This document shows, one piece after another, positions 1 to 8,889 of a DNA stretch of 64,000 bases (its first letter is position 1; each line of letters opens with the position of its first letter). The notes under the pieces were generated by a model, which was not told the DNA's origin, ran no database searches, and saw only the letters and a program-made list of their open reading frames with translations. The DNA is from Microbacterium murale. Lineage in GTDB: Bacteria; Actinomycetota; Actinomycetes; Actinomycetales; Microbacteriaceae. Location: contig NZ_BMCM01000004.1 in assembly GCF_014635185.1 (NCBI RefSeq), positions 62,001 to 126,000 on the forward strand, written 5' to 3'. A program made the position numbers and the translations under genes.

Positions 1-19
1 GCGGGCCCGCATCGTGCAC

Positions 20-1585
20 TCAGGCGGTCTCCACGAATTCCATGAGACGCGCGCCGCCGCGGTCGTAGATCCTTCCGCCGGCGAAAGCGCCGAGCGCGAG
101 GATGACCACGCCGGTGCTGAGGCCGATCCAGAACGTCAGCGGGTTGTACACGCCGTCGGTGATGATCGTCATGATGAACAGCCACAGGGTGGGAGCGCTG
201 ACGATCAGGGTGCCGATGAATGCGGCGGCAGGACCGAAGGAACCGCGGGATGCCGATCGCTGCGGCTGCTGGAACGGGCTGTCGCCGGGGCGTGAGACGG
301 CGTACGGCGAGACGACGGACGAGATGCTGGACAGGCCGAGGCCGGAGAGGAACAGGCTTGCGGCGAGCCCGATCATCGGCAGCAGCAGATACCAGCTCTC
401 GATGACGGCGAGCGTCAGAGGAATCGCGATCGCGAGCACGGGGAGCGCCACAAGTGCCACCGGGACCAGTCGGCCGAGGCGATCAGGAAGTCCGCGTACG
501 CCGCTGGCGACGTGCGTCCACAGCGCGGTGGAGTCGTACGCCACATCGTTGTGCGGCAGCCAACCGAAGAACAGCGCCATGACCGGGGCCGGCACGAGGG
601 CGGCGATGTACAGCGGCACACCGGCGACGAGCAGGGGGAACACCGTGAGGATCCCGGCGATGGGCACGACGACGATGTTCACGATGTAGCGGCGATCGCG
701 GAGCCAGTACACCAGGCTCCGCGCCGCGATCGCACCGAAAGCAGTGCTGGGCAGCAGTGCGAACCAGCCGAGGCCGGTGCGTTCGCGCGATGTCGCCGGT
801 CGCCCCGTGGTCGTGAGCAGTCGACGTACGACCCATGACCAGGTCAGCCACACCGCAGCGACGGTCACAGCGGCGACGATTCCGCTGATCCACGCCCCCA
901 CGACATCGCCGGCGGCGATCGCGAACGGGAACGCCGGGATCGCGGCGAAGGGAGTGAAGCCGACGATCGTCGTCACGACGGCGACGGGGCCGGGCACCGC
1001 ACCGTCCCATTCCAGCGAGGCGAGGAACACTGCGACGGGGAAGGCCACGACGACCACTGCGAGGGCGAACAGGGCCGTCAGCTCCCTTGAACGCCGCTCG
1101 GGCAGCAGAAGTGCACTCAGCGCCATCCCGATGCGGGCGGCCAGTGCGGAGGCGACGACGCCGATCAGCGACACGAGCACCGCTGTGATCCACGGAGCGC
1201 CGAGCTGTACGGCCAGCACCACGATGCATGCGCCCACCGCAAGCAGAGCGAACGAGGGCACGCTGAGCAGCGAGGCGAGCGCGAGGATCCACGGCATCTG
1301 CCGCTCGTCGACTCCGAACACGCCGAACCGACGCGGGTCGAGCTGGTCGGACGTGCCGGTGAGGATCGGCCCGATCAGGAAGCCGAGCAGTACAGCGGCG
1401 CCGCCGAGCACGATCACCGTGCGCGCCACGGCGAGCGGCGCATCGGCGAGGCTGAGCACGGCGATGCAGACCGCGACGGTGACGATCACGACTGCGGCGA
1501 GTCCGAGTACGGTGCGCAGCACTCGTCCCCCACGCAGGGAGCCGAGCATCAGCGTCAGCCTCAGTCGGAGAACGTGTGCAACCAT
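20..1585 (-). CDS. Multi-spanning membrane protein, probable ABC exporter permease
   Basis: The 521-residue product is almost entirely hydrophobic, with about a dozen predicted membrane helices separated by short Arg-rich loops and no signal peptide. It is the only candidate permease for the ATPase encoded just upstream: its ATG at 1585 lies 25 bp inside the ATPase 3' end, which points to translational coupling. No family-specific motif is recognised, so it is called a permease from context and topology. The substrate is unknown. A downstream Met (start 1549) would remove the overlap and is a possible alternative start. The gene ends 19 bp from the window edge. Confidence 0.75.
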   Translation of the reverse strand: MVAHVLRLRLTLMLGSLRGGRVLRTVLGLAAVVIVTVAVCIAVLSLADAPLAVARTVIVLGGAAVLLGFLIGPILTGTSDQLDPRRFGVFGVDERQMPWILALASLLSVPSFALLAVGACIVVLAVQLGAPWITAVLVSLIGVVASALAARIGMALSALLLPERRSRELTALFALAVVVVAFPVAVFLASLEWDGAVPGPVAVVTTIVGFTPFAAIPAFPFAIAAGDVVGAWISGIVAAVTVAAVWLTWSWVVRRLLTTTGRPATSRERTGLGWFALLPSTAFGAIAARSLVYWLRDRRYIVNIVVVPIAGILTVFPLLVAGVPLYIAALVPAPVMALFFGWLPHNDVAYDSTALWTHVASGVRGLPDRLGRLVPVALVALPVLAIAIPLTLAVIESWYLLLPMIGLAASLFLSGLGLSSISSVVSPYAVSRPGDSPFQQPQRSASRGSFGPAAAFIGTLIVSAPTLWLFIMTIITDGVYNPLTFWIGLSTGVVILALGAFAGGRIYDRGGARLMEFVETA

Positions 1586-3318
1586 TCGAGGCCCTCCACC
1601 TCGCTGACGCCGCCGGAGAGTTCGACGAATCGGGACTCGAGCGTCTGTCCTGCGCGCACTTCTTCGATCGTCCCCTCGGCGAGCACATCACCGCCGACGA
1701 TGATCGCGACCCGGGAGCAGACCCGTTCGACGAGATCCATGCCGTGACTCGAGAGGATGACGGTGCCGCCGTGTGCGACGTACGCGCGCAGGATGTCGAG
1801 GATCACTGCGGATGAGACCGGGTCGACGGCTTCGAACGGTTCGTCGAGCACGAGGACGCGAGGCGAATGGATCATGGCTCCTGCGAGCATGATCTTCTTG
1901 GTCATACCGGCGGAGTAATCGGAGACGACGCGACCCAGTGCATCCGCGAGATCGAATGCACGGGCGAGATCTGCCGTGCGCTTCTCGATCACCTCGGCCG
2001 CCAATCCACGCAGCAGCCCGTAGTAGTGCAGCAGCTGCCGGCCGGTCAGCCGGTCGAAGGTCCGCAGACGGTCGGGAAGGACCCCCATCAGGCGCTTGGC
2101 GCTCAGTGCGTCCGAAGCCTGGTCGATGCCGCACACGACGACCTGACCGGAGGTCGCGCGCAGCAGCCCTGCCAGGATCGACAGCGTGGTGGTCTTGCCG
2201 GCACCGTTGGGTCCGACGATGCCGTAGAACGAACCGGCGGGAACGGTCAGGTCGATGCTGTTGACCGCTCGCTGATCGCCGAAGTCCTTGATGAGGCCGC
2301 GGAGGACGACAGCGGGATGCGCGGATGCCGGCACCGCAGTGGTGTCGTCGGCCACGGTGGCGGCTGCAGCGGCCGCAGTCTCGAGGTCGATCTCGGACGC
2401 GGGCTCGGCCACCGCGATTTCGGGTTCGGCTTCCACGGGCTCGGGCGTGACGGGCAGGGCCACCGCGGCATCCGCCGTCGTGTCGACGATCGCAGGTTCG
2501 GTGACCGATTCAGCATCCGCCGGATCGAGGGAGAGGAGGTCGGCGAACAGAGCGTCGTCAGCGACGGCATCATGTGCCGGGGTCTCGATCTCGCCGACCG
2601 GAGACGCAACGGCCTCGCCTGTCGGCGCGGCGGCATCGGCAGCGACGGCCGGCTTGGAACGAGCCGTCGGCCTCGTGTCGCGCGGCTTCGTCGTGCGCGG
2701 CTTCGCCGGTGTGGTCTTCTTCGCCGGTGTGGTCTTCTTGGCCGTCGTGCGCTTCGCGGCCGGCTTGCGGGATGCTGTGCTCGCAGCGGACTCGTCGGGA
2801 GCGGCGGATTCGTCGGGAGTGGCGGATTCGTCGGGAGCGGTCGTCGACGCCTTCGTGTTCTCGGACGCATCGTCGCCGGTTGCGGCGTGAGACCTCTCAG
2901 TCTCTTCTGCAGCGGCTGCAGCTTCTGCGGCGGCCTTCGCTGCAGCCGCCTTCGTCGCGGCGGCCTTCGCTGCAGCCGCCTTGGCTGCGGCAGTCCTGGC
3001 CGTGGTGGCCTTCGCGGCGGCCGTCTTAGCGGCGGTCCTGCTCGCGGCCGTGCGCGCGGCTGCGGTCTTCGCGGCGGCCGTCTTCGCGGCTGCGGTCCGT
3101 GCGGTGGCGGATTTCGCGGCCGCTGATTTGGCCTCGCCCGACTTCACCGCAGCTGCTTTTTCGGCCGTCGTCTTCGCGGCTGCTGTCCTCGGCTTCGCCG
3201 CCGCGGTCTTCGACTTCGCAGCCGCTGTCTTCGCCGGGGGCTTCTTGGCAGAGCCGTCGACGGGGGCTGCCGTCACATCGTCTGGGCGATCGAAGCCGTC
3301 ATCTGGAGAAGCAGTCAC
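1561..3318 (-). CDS. ABC transporter ATP-binding protein with long Ala/Lys-rich N-terminal tail
   Basis: This is a 585-residue protein in two unlike halves. Residues about 25-135 are low-complexity Ala/Lys/Thr repeats of the AAAKT type, 185-220 is a second Lys/Arg/Pro/Thr-rich stretch (TTPAKKTTPAK), and 225-330 is acidic. Residues 335-585 form a complete ABC ATPase: Walker A GPNGAGKT at 369-376, a signature loop YSAGM at 468-472 in place of LSGGQ, Walker B VLVLDEPFE at 488-496, and the switch His at 525. The domain resembles the ABC-2/drug-export class, about 240 residues, so the tail more than doubles the usual length. It probably energises the downstream overlapping permease. The tail resembles histone H1-like and HupB C-terminal tails, suggesting binding to nucleic acid or another polyanion. 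The GTG start follows a -10-like TACCTT by 6 nt. Confidence 0.85.
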   Translation of the reverse strand: MTASPDDGFDRPDDVTAAPVDGSAKKPPAKTAAAKSKTAAAKPRTAAAKTTAEKAAAVKSGEAKSAAAKSATARTAAAKTAAAKTAAARTAASRTAAKTAAAKATTARTAAAKAAAAKAAATKAAAAKAAAEAAAAAEETERSHAATGDDASENTKASTTAPDESATPDESAAPDESAASTASRKPAAKRTTAKKTTPAKKTTPAKPRTTKPRDTRPTARSKPAVAADAAAPTGEAVASPVGEIETPAHDAVADDALFADLLSLDPADAESVTEPAIVDTTADAAVALPVTPEPVEAEPEIAVAEPASEIDLETAAAAAATVADDTTAVPASAHPAVVLRGLIKDFGDQRAVNSIDLTVPAGSFYGIVGPNGAGKTTTLSILAGLLRATSGQVVVCGIDQASDALSAKRLMGVLPDRLRTFDRLTGRQLLHYYGLLRGLAAEVIEKRTADLARAFDLADALGRVVSDYSAGMTKKIMLAGAMIHSPRVLVLDEPFEAVDPVSSAVILDILRAYVAHGGTVILSSHGMDLVERVCSRVAIIVGGDVLAEGTIEEVRAGQTLESRFVELSGGVSEVEGLEWLHTFSD

Positions 3319-3324
3319 CGTCCT

Positions 3325-3330
3325 AAGGTA
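3325..3330 (-). promoter_or_regulatory. Leaderless -10 element for the ABC ATPase
   Basis: TACCTT on the minus strand ends 6 nt before the GTG at 3318, so transcription would begin at or next to the start codon. It fits the TANNNT rule seen at many genes here. No convincing -35 was found. Confidence 0.45.
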
Positions 3331-3476
3331 TCAACGGCTCTGGACTTTCCGAGGGTCAGGCGAAACAATTCAGTCATCGCCTGATCGCGGGACGCTCGAC
3401 CTGTGCGTCAGGTGTGTACTCGATCACGAAACGGCAACGGCGGCGTCCTCTCCCGGGTGTTCCCAGGGGGCATCGC

Positions 3477-3482
3477 TAACAT
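3477..3482 (+). promoter_or_regulatory. Possible -10 element upstream of the nucleotidyltransferase
   Basis: TAACAT lies about 70 bp before the GTG at 3553. Used as a -10 it would give a leader of roughly 65 nt containing a short inverted repeat and a Shine-Dalgarno site. The -35 region is weak. Confidence 0.3.
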
Positions 3483-3506
3483 GAACAACGGCACGAAGAA
3501 GTGTCT

Positions 3507-3522
3507 GGTCGGTGAACCGACC
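3507..3522 (+). repeat. 7-bp inverted repeat in the nucleotidyltransferase leader
   Basis: GGTCGGT and ACCGACC are separated by GA, about 30 nt before the start codon. It could be a small operator or an RNA hairpin in the leader; the sequence alone does not decide. Confidence 0.4.
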
Positions 3523-3552
3523 GTGAACACAGATTTCTTGTTAGGAGTAATC

Positions 3553-4245
3553 GTGACTCTTCAGACCGTCATTCTTGCCGCAGGCATGGGCTCGCGCCTC
3601 GGCCGCGCCCTTCCGAAGCCGCTGACCGAGCTCAGCGACGGACGCACGATCATGCAGCAGCAGCACGAGAACATCCGTGCCGCATTCGGCAGCGATGCCC
3701 GCATCACCACCGTCGTCGGGTACCGCGCAGAGACGGTCATCGAGGCTTTCCCGCATGTGAACTACGTGCACAACGAGCGCTACGACGAGACCAACACCTC
3801 CAAGAGCCTGCTGCGCGCCCTCGGCGCCACGGGCAAGAGCGGGGTGCTCTGGATGAACGGCGACGTCGTCTTCGACCCGCGCATCCTCGGCCGCGCGATC
3901 GAGTTCATCGAGCGCGACCAGTCGTTCGTCGCCGTCAACACCTCCAAGGTGAGCGACGAAGAGGTCAAGTACACCGTGACCGCCGAGGGCTTCATCGACA
4001 AGCTCTCGAAGAGCGTCAAGGGTGGTCTCGGCGAGGCGATCGGCATCAACTACATCTCGTCCACGTACAAGAAGGCGTTCATGCGCCAGCTGTCGCGTGT
4101 CGACGACCAGGAGTACTTCGAAGGCGGCCTCGAGCTGGCGATCGCCGAAGACGGCCTGCTGCTCGAGCCGATGGACGTCTCTGACCTGTACGCGGTCGAG
4201 GTCGATTTCGCCGAGGATCTCGAGCAGGCGAACCTGTACGTCTGA
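3553..4245 (+). CDS. LicC-like sugar-phosphate / phosphocholine nucleotidyltransferase
   Basis: A 230-residue NTP-transferase-fold protein. The N-terminal signature ILAAGMGSRLG followed by LPKP (residues about 7-23) is the nucleotide-binding loop of the family, and WMNGDVVFD further on carries the metal-binding Asp. Members activate phosphocholine or sugar phosphates with CTP, UTP or dTTP for envelope polymers. The exact substrate cannot be read here. The GTG at 3553 is chosen because TTAGGAGT lies directly upstream and the family motif begins seven codons later; an in-frame ATG at 3481 would add a tail not expected in the family. It is monocistronic, with a strong terminator just downstream. 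Confidence 0.85.
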   Translation: MTLQTVILAAGMGSRLGRALPKPLTELSDGRTIMQQQHENIRAAFGSDARITTVVGYRAETVIEAFPHVNYVHNERYDETNTSKSLLRALGATGKSGVLWMNGDVVFDPRILGRAIEFIERDQSFVAVNTSKVSDEEVKYTVTAEGFIDKLSKSVKGGLGEAIGINYISSTYKKAFMRQLSRVDDQEYFEGGLELAIAEDGLLLEPMDVSDLYAVEVDFAEDLEQANLYV

Positions 4246-4256
4246 TCTTCGCTTCT

Positions 4257-4293
4257 CAGAGAGCCGCGCCCTGTTGCAGGGCGCGGCTCTCTG
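4257..4293 (+). terminator. Intrinsic terminator after the nucleotidyltransferase
   Basis: A perfect 17-bp stem with loop TTG, followed by a pyrimidine tract (CTTTCTCC). It begins 11 bp after the stop codon and isolates the gene from the next promoter at 4315. Confidence 0.85.
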
Positions 4294-4314
4294 CTTTCTC
4301 CCTGCGGGCGAACC

Positions 4315-4320
4315 TAGGAT
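4315..4320 (+). promoter_or_regulatory. Leaderless -10 element for the EcsC-like gene
   Basis: TAGGAT followed by 6 nt and the GTG at 4327. It lies just after a terminator, so the gene needs its own promoter. Confidence 0.55.
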
Positions 4321-4326
4321 CGTGCT

Positions 4327-5265
4327 GTGGCTAAGAAGGTGCATAAGATCCATTCCCTCCCAGACGACTCCGCTTGGGACAGGGGTGTCCCACCCGTGGG
4401 TTCGAGCGAGCACCCGGCCACGGTGCGGGGCCTTGATCGCGTGCTCGCCATTCAACGCCCGCTCGTGCTGGCGCATATCCGCAGCATCCGTCTGCGCAAT
4501 CCCCAGGCCACACCCGACCAGCTCGTACGCGTCCTTGAGCGCCGCTATCTCGCGGCCGTGACGGCCGGTGGTGCGGCGGTGGGCGCGACGGCCGTCGTCC
4601 CCGGCATCGGAACCGGCATCACCTTGGCGCTGTCTGGTATCGAGACCGTCGGCTTCGTGGAGTCGACCGCTCTGTACGCGCAGTCGCTCGCCGAAGTGCA
4701 CGGGATCGCGATCGACAATCCCGATCGGGCCCGGGCGCTGGTGATGACGCTGATGCTCGGCAAGGAGGGCGTCGACCTGGTGGCACAGCTCACCAAGCAG
4801 GCCACCGGGCGTGGTGCGAGCCGCTCATCGTACTGGGGTGAGCTCGTGACCAAGTCGCTTCCTCGTGCAGCAGTGGGTCCCACTGTCGATGGGCTCAAGT
4901 CGATGTTCTTGAAGCGATTCGCGGCAGCGGGCACGACATCGTTTCTCGGCAAGGCGCTGCCCTTCGGTGTAGGCGCAGCGGTCGGCGGTGCGGGAAACCA
5001 TCTTCTCGGCAGGCGCGTTCTCACGACATCGCGACGTGCGTTCGGCGTCGCGCCCGCAGTACTCCCCGCCGAGCTCGAGCCCGTGACCGGCGCGGAGAAG
5101 ATCGAGACTCGTGTGCTGCGCGGGGCTCGGTATGCGGGCGCTGCCGTCTCAGGCGCTGCAGGGACCGTGGCGCGGGGCGCCGGGTGGGTAGGGCACAAGG
5201 TCGGAGATCTCACGCATCCGAAGCGCAGAGAGCTCGACTCGCCCTCCACCGACCCGAATATCTGA
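4327..5265 (+). CDS. EcsC-like hypothetical protein
   Basis: A 312-residue protein of uncertain function. After a hydrophilic N-terminus, residues about 78-105 form a Gly/Ala-rich hydrophobic segment (AVTAGGAAVGATAVVPGIG), followed by an amphipathic region and another Gly/Ala segment around 215-230. This pattern resembles EcsC-family proteins, which accompany an ABC exporter in Firmicutes; the assignment is tentative. The C-terminus is basic and Gly/Ala-rich and may associate with membrane. The GTG start is supported by the leaderless -10 6 nt upstream. It lies alone between the upstream terminator and a separate promoter for the next gene. Confidence 0.65.
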   Translation: MAKKVHKIHSLPDDSAWDRGVPPVGSSEHPATVRGLDRVLAIQRPLVLAHIRSIRLRNPQATPDQLVRVLERRYLAAVTAGGAAVGATAVVPGIGTGITLALSGIETVGFVESTALYAQSLAEVHGIAIDNPDRARALVMTLMLGKEGVDLVAQLTKQATGRGASRSSYWGELVTKSLPRAAVGPTVDGLKSMFLKRFAAAGTTSFLGKALPFGVGAAVGGAGNHLLGRRVLTTSRRAFGVAPAVLPAELEPVTGAEKIETRVLRGARYAGAAVSGAAGTVARGAGWVGHKVGDLTHPKRRELDSPSTDPNI

Positions 5266-5327
5266 GTCCTCTCCCCCGGTCGTGGACGCCGCCTGCTGAG
5301 CAGGCTCGGGGCGTCGGATGCCGCTCC

Positions 5328-5333
5328 TACCGT
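5328..5333 (+). promoter_or_regulatory. Leaderless -10 element for the 101-residue hypothetical gene
   Basis: TACCGT followed by 7 nt and the ATG at 5341. It favours that ATG over the in-frame GTG at 5332, which lies inside the element. Confidence 0.5.
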
Positions 5334-5340
5334 GGCGGTC

Positions 5341-5646
5341 ATGCTGAGACCCATCGATCCGAACGAGCTGCCCCCTCCTCCTGCGTACCGCGTGCCGTGG
5401 CGGGTGGTGCGGTCGGATGCGTCTCATCCGGTCGTCATCAACGACGGGCGCGACGCCGCCGACTTCGTGCGCGTCTTTCGGGATGATGGCGCTGCGCCCG
5501 AGCGCACGCAATTGTGGGGTCAGGTGCTGCCGACAGAGGAGATCGAACTGTGCCTGTGTGCGGCCGACCCGGATGAGGCTGTGGTCACACTCGCGTGGTT
5601 CCGCCCCGCTGACGGGCTGGAATACGTGTGGCGGTTCGTCCCATGA
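5341..5646 (+). CDS. Small hypothetical protein
   Basis: A 101-residue soluble protein beginning [14 protein letters not shown]. It has a beta-rich pattern and several Trp residues, with no membrane segment and no recognised motif. Codon usage (G/C at third positions) is that of a real gene. It lies just before the acyl-CoA carboxylase beta gene but has its own -10 element, as does the next gene, so a functional link is not shown. Confidence 0.6.
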   Translation: MLRPIDPNELPPPPAYRVPWRVVRSDASHPVVINDGRDAADFVRVFRDDGAAPERTQLWGQVLPTEEIELCLCAADPDEAVVTLAWFRPADGLEYVWRFVP

Positions 5647-5748
5647 TGCTTCAGCACGAACGCCGCCACGCCGCCAGTCCGTCATGTTCGCCAAAGGATC
5701 AGCCGACCCGTTGTGGCGAGCATCCAACGTCGGCTCGCTTCCCGCCGC

Positions 5749-5754
5749 TAGTGT
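5749..5754 (+). promoter_or_regulatory. Leaderless -10 element for accD
   Basis: TAGTGT followed by 7 nt and the GTG at 5762. Confidence 0.55.
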
Positions 5755-5761
5755 GGAAATC

Positions 5762-7348
5762 GTGACGGACACCCCTGACCTCTCCACGACCGCCGGCAAG
5801 ATCGCCGACCTCCGCGCGCGCTACAGCGAAGCAGTGGTCGACGCCGAGACGAAGGCGAAGGAGAAGCAGCACGCCAAGGGCAAGATGACCGCTCGAGAGC
5901 GCATCGAGCTGCTCGTCGACCCGGGAAGCTTCGTCGAATTCGACGAGTACGTGCGCCATCGCACCACCGCGTTCGGCATGGACCGCAATCGTCCGTACGG
6001 CGACTCGGTCGTCACCGGCATCGGCACCATCCACGGCCGAACAGTCGCCGTGTACTCCCAGGACTTCACCACATTCGGCGGCTCGCTCGGCGAGGTCTCC
6101 GGGGACAAGATCATCAAGATCATGGAGTACGCCCTTCAGGGCGGCATCCCCGTCATCGGCATCCTCGACTCCGGCGGCGCCCGCATCCAGGAAGGCGTAC
6201 TCGCCCTCAGCAAGTACGGCGAGATCTTCCGTCTGAACACCCGCTCATCCGGCGTCATCCCGCAGATCTCGATCATCATGGGCCCGGCAGCCGGAGGCGC
6301 CGTCTACGGCCCCGCCCTCACCGACTTCGTCATCATGGTCGACAAGACCAGCCAGATGTTCGTCACCGGCCCCGACGTCATCAAGACCGTCACCGGCGAA
6401 GACGTCGGCATGGAAGAGCTCGGCGGCGCCCTCACACACAACACCCGCTCGGGCGTCGCGCACTACCTCGCCGAAGATGAAGACGACGCGATCGACTACG
6501 CACGCACGCTGCTCGGCTTCCTGCCCGACAACAACATGGCCGAGATCCCCGGCTACGAAAGCGACTTCGAGTGGGAGACCACGGATGCTGATCGCACACT
6601 GAACACGATCATCCCGGACTCCGCGAATCAGCCGTACGACATGCACACCGTCATCGACCATGTCATCGACGACGACTTCCTCGAGGTGCAGCCGCTGTTC
6701 GCCCCGAACATCCTCATCGGCTTCGGCCGCGTCGAGGGCCGGTCAGTCGGCATCATCGCCAACCAGCCGTCGCAGATGGCAGGGACGCTGAACATCGAAG
6801 CCGGCGAGAAGGCCAGCCGCTTCGTGCGCTTCTGCGACGCCTTCTCCATTCCGATCGTCACGCTCGTCGACGTGCCCGGCTATCTGCCCGGCACCGATCA
6901 GGAGTGGACCGGCGTCATCCGTCGCGGCGCCAAGCTCATCTACGCCTACGCCGAAGCCACGGTGCCGCTCGTCACAGTGATCCTCCGCAAGGCCTACGGT
7001 GGCGCCTACATCGTGATGGGCTCCAAGCAGCTCGGTGCAGACGTCAACCTCGCATGGCCCACCGCGGAGATCGCCGTCATGGGCGGCCAGGGCGCCGTCA
7101 ACATCCTCTACCGCGGTGAGATCAAGAGGGCTGAAGAAGCCGGCGAAGACGTCTCCGCAGTGCGCACCCGCCTCGCCAACGAATACACGTACAGCGTCAC
7201 CTCTCCGTTCCTCGCCGCAGAGCGCGGTGAGATCGACGGCATCATCGAACCCGCGAACACGCGCGTCTCGATCGCCAAGGCGCTGCGTTCGCTCCGCGGC
7301 AAGCGCAGCGAACTGCCGGCGAAGAAGCACGGGAACATCCCGCTGTGA
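5762..7348 (+). CDS. accD: Acyl-CoA carboxylase beta subunit (carboxyltransferase)
   Basis: A 528-residue carboxyltransferase, the usual length for actinobacterial AccD/PccB. It moves CO2 from carboxybiotin on the alpha subunit (12760-14526) to acetyl- or propionyl-CoA. The N-terminal half carries [17 protein letters not shown] and the oxyanion-hole region [11 protein letters not shown] plus [11 protein letters not shown]; the C-terminal half carries [14 protein letters not shown] and [18 protein letters not shown]. Acceptor preference cannot be read safely. The GTG is chosen from the -10 element 7 nt upstream. It overlaps the epsilon subunit by 4 bp. Confidence 0.95.
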   Translation: MTDTPDLSTTAGKIADLRARYSEAVVDAETKAKEKQHAKGKMTARERIELLVDPGSFVEFDEYVRHRTTAFGMDRNRPYGDSVVTGIGTIHGRTVAVYSQDFTTFGGSLGEVSGDKIIKIMEYALQGGIPVIGILDSGGARIQEGVLALSKYGEIFRLNTRSSGVIPQISIIMGPAAGGAVYGPALTDFVIMVDKTSQMFVTGPDVIKTVTGEDVGMEELGGALTHNTRSGVAHYLAEDEDDAIDYARTLLGFLPDNNMAEIPGYESDFEWETTDADRTLNTIIPDSANQPYDMHTVIDHVIDDDFLEVQPLFAPNILIGFGRVEGRSVGIIANQPSQMAGTLNIEAGEKASRFVRFCDAFSIPIVTLVDVPGYLPGTDQEWTGVIRRGAKLIYAYAEATVPLVTVILRKAYGGAYIVMGSKQLGADVNLAWPTAEIAVMGGQGAVNILYRGEIKRAEEAGEDVSAVRTRLANEYTYSVTSPFLAAERGEIDGIIEPANTRVSIAKALRSLRGKRSELPAKKHGNIPL

Positions 7349-7611
7349 CCACATCGCAACAGCCCCCGGGCGAAGAGAACTCGGTCACGGGCAGCGCGAC
7401 GGGACAGAGCGCGGCAGACGTGCGGATCATCCGCGGCGCCGCCACAGAAGAAGAGCTCGCGGCCCTCATGGCCGTGGTCACTGACGCCTATGCAACCGAG
7501 TCGGCGGATGCTGTCGCCGAAGAGCCTCGCATCTCTGCGTGGCGGCGCACCCAGCGCCCGCTGCGCACGCCGCTGCGCCGCGACATCCCGTGGGGACGAT
7601 TCTCGGGCTGA
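7345..7611 (+). CDS. Acyl-CoA carboxylase epsilon subunit
   Basis: An 88-residue protein starting at the GTG of the accD stop overlap (GTGA). After a disordered N-terminus, residues about 26-50 hold the epsilon-type helix [19 protein letters not shown]; the tail [14 protein letters not shown] is also typical of this short family. In other actinobacteria the epsilon subunit stabilises the alpha-beta carboxylase complex. Translational coupling to accD supports the assignment. Confidence 0.85.
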   Translation: MTTSQQPPGEENSVTGSATGQSAADVRIIRGAATEEELAALMAVVTDAYATESADAVAEEPRISAWRRTQRPLRTPLRRDIPWGRFSG

Positions 7612-7793
7612 CGACTGCGCGTCCGACGAGCTCGGGGCCGATCCGGCTTGTCCCCCAAAATACCTACAGACAAGCCATGCACGCCACAGCAGAATTAGAT
7701 CAACGCTTCGCGTTCGGTCGGTCTCTTTGCTCCAGGGTAGGCAGACGGTGATCGACCATCTGCGGTCAGTTTTCGGGTAACTGAATCGCAACT

Positions 7794-7826
7794 GGCGAGG
7801 GGCGGGCGGCTTCGCCGCCCCTCGCC
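7794..7826 (+). terminator. GC-rich hairpin terminator after the accD-epsilon operon
   Basis: GGCGAGGGGCGG and CCGCCCCTCGCC can pair around GCGGCTTCG with a small bulge. It lies between convergent transcription units, so it may work both ways. There is no long T-tract. The rest of 7612-7863 shows no gene; it is somewhat less GC-rich than its surroundings. Confidence 0.6.
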
Positions 7827-7863
7827 CATCTCAAGCTTCGGCCGCACACTCTTGGTGCGACGA

Positions 7864-8889
7864 TCAGCTGTCGCCGGCGGGATCCGTCACGCGTTCGCGC
7901 GGAATCTCGTGCCACAGCCCGACAGAGTCCTCGTCAGAGGAATCACCGGAGCCGGAGCGCCCGACGACGGTCACGGCCGTCTGGGGGTCTCGAGCAGCAC
8001 GGATGATCACACGACCGGCTTCGGCGCTCGTCAGGACGCGCGCGAGCTCATCGCGGATCTCGGCCCGACGATCCTCATCGAGCTCATCCAGCCCGCCCTC
8101 GTCGAACACCGTCACGGCGGCCCCGCGCAACCGCGCCTGCTGGATCGCCTCGCGCACCGCGTCGTTCAGCAGACTCGCACCGCGCAACTCGTCGCGCAGC
8201 CGCCCCTCGGCGAGCCGCGCCTCCAGACGATCATCATCCGTGAGCAGGCCACGTGCGGCGACAGTCCTGGTCAACACGGGGCCGGCGACCGCCAGCGCGT
8301 ACTTCACGCGGACGCGGCGCTCACGCTGGCGCACCAGCTGAGTGGCATGCCACGCCGACACGGCCTGCTGGATGTCCGCCAGATGCTCGGTGTCGTGCAC
8401 GGCACGATCCCAGAAGAGCACCAGCAGCTGCGCCACCACCGTCCACATCATCGATCCGACCAGTCCGAGCTCGAGCGCGACGAGCGGCCCGATGCACGCC
8501 GCGGACGACACGGTGAGCGCGGCCAGCACCAGCCAGCCCGCGATCGCCCGTCGCCGGACGATGCACACCACCGCGAGCAGACCCAGGGCTCCGATGTACC
8601 AGGTCGCGAACGGCGCCGTCCGGTGAGCGTGACTCAACGATTCACTGGCCATCACCGGGATCACCGCCGCGACGACCACCGCGACCACGCCCCACCAGCG
8701 CGGCAGCTGCGGCCCCGTCGGCGCCTCCAGCAGCACCGTCGTCACCACGACGACGAGATACAACAGGATCGCAGCCACCATCAGCAGCGGAGCAGTCGGC
8801 TGCACGGTCCACCACACGGCGCGCGCCGCGAAGTACACGGCGAAACCGACCGCGAGCGAAGTCGCGACGCTGCGGACCGAGCGGTTCAT
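7864..8889 (-). CDS. Six-TM membrane protein accompanying a two-component system
   Basis: A 341-residue protein with about six N-terminal membrane helices (residues 1-165) and a cytoplasmic tail of about 175 residues rich in Arg and Asp/Glu. Its ATG overlaps the stop of the upstream kinase (ATGA), so it belongs to the regulator-kinase operon. The size of the membrane part echoes the kinase, but no phospho-acceptor His box and no N/G ATPase boxes are visible in the tail. It could be a degenerate kinase paralogue or a sensor partner; the function is unknown. Confidence 0.75.
   Translation of the reverse strand: MNRSVRSVATSLAVGFAVYFAARAVWWTVQPTAPLLMVAAILLYLVVVVTTVLLEAPTGPQLPRWWGVVAVVVAAVIPVMASESLSHAHRTAPFATWYIGALGLLAVVCIVRRRAIAGWLVLAALTVSSAACIGPLVALELGLVGSMMWTVVAQLLVLFWDRAVHDTEHLADIQQAVSAWHATQLVRQRERRVRVKYALAVAGPVLTRTVAARGLLTDDDRLEARLAEGRLRDELRGASLLNDAVREAIQQARLRGAAVTVFDEGGLDELDEDRRAEIRDELARVLTSAEAGRVIIRAARDPQTAVTVVGRSGSGDSSDEDSVGLWHEIPRERVTDPAGDS

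Noticed and set aside
2880-3250. Short-period repeats in the ABC ATPase tail as a CRISPR-like or satellite array
   Set aside because: The repeats are codon-level (Ala-Ala-Ala-Lys), in frame with the ATPase, of irregular length, with no spacers.
5291-5305. GCCTGC-TGA-GCAGGC hairpin as terminator after the EcsC-like gene
   Set aside because: A 6-bp stem without T-tract is too weak in GC-rich DNA to claim.
7612-7863. Small gene or RNA in the intergenic region after the epsilon subunit
   Set aside because: No frame with coding-like third-position bias and no start signal; only the GC hairpin at its end is supported.
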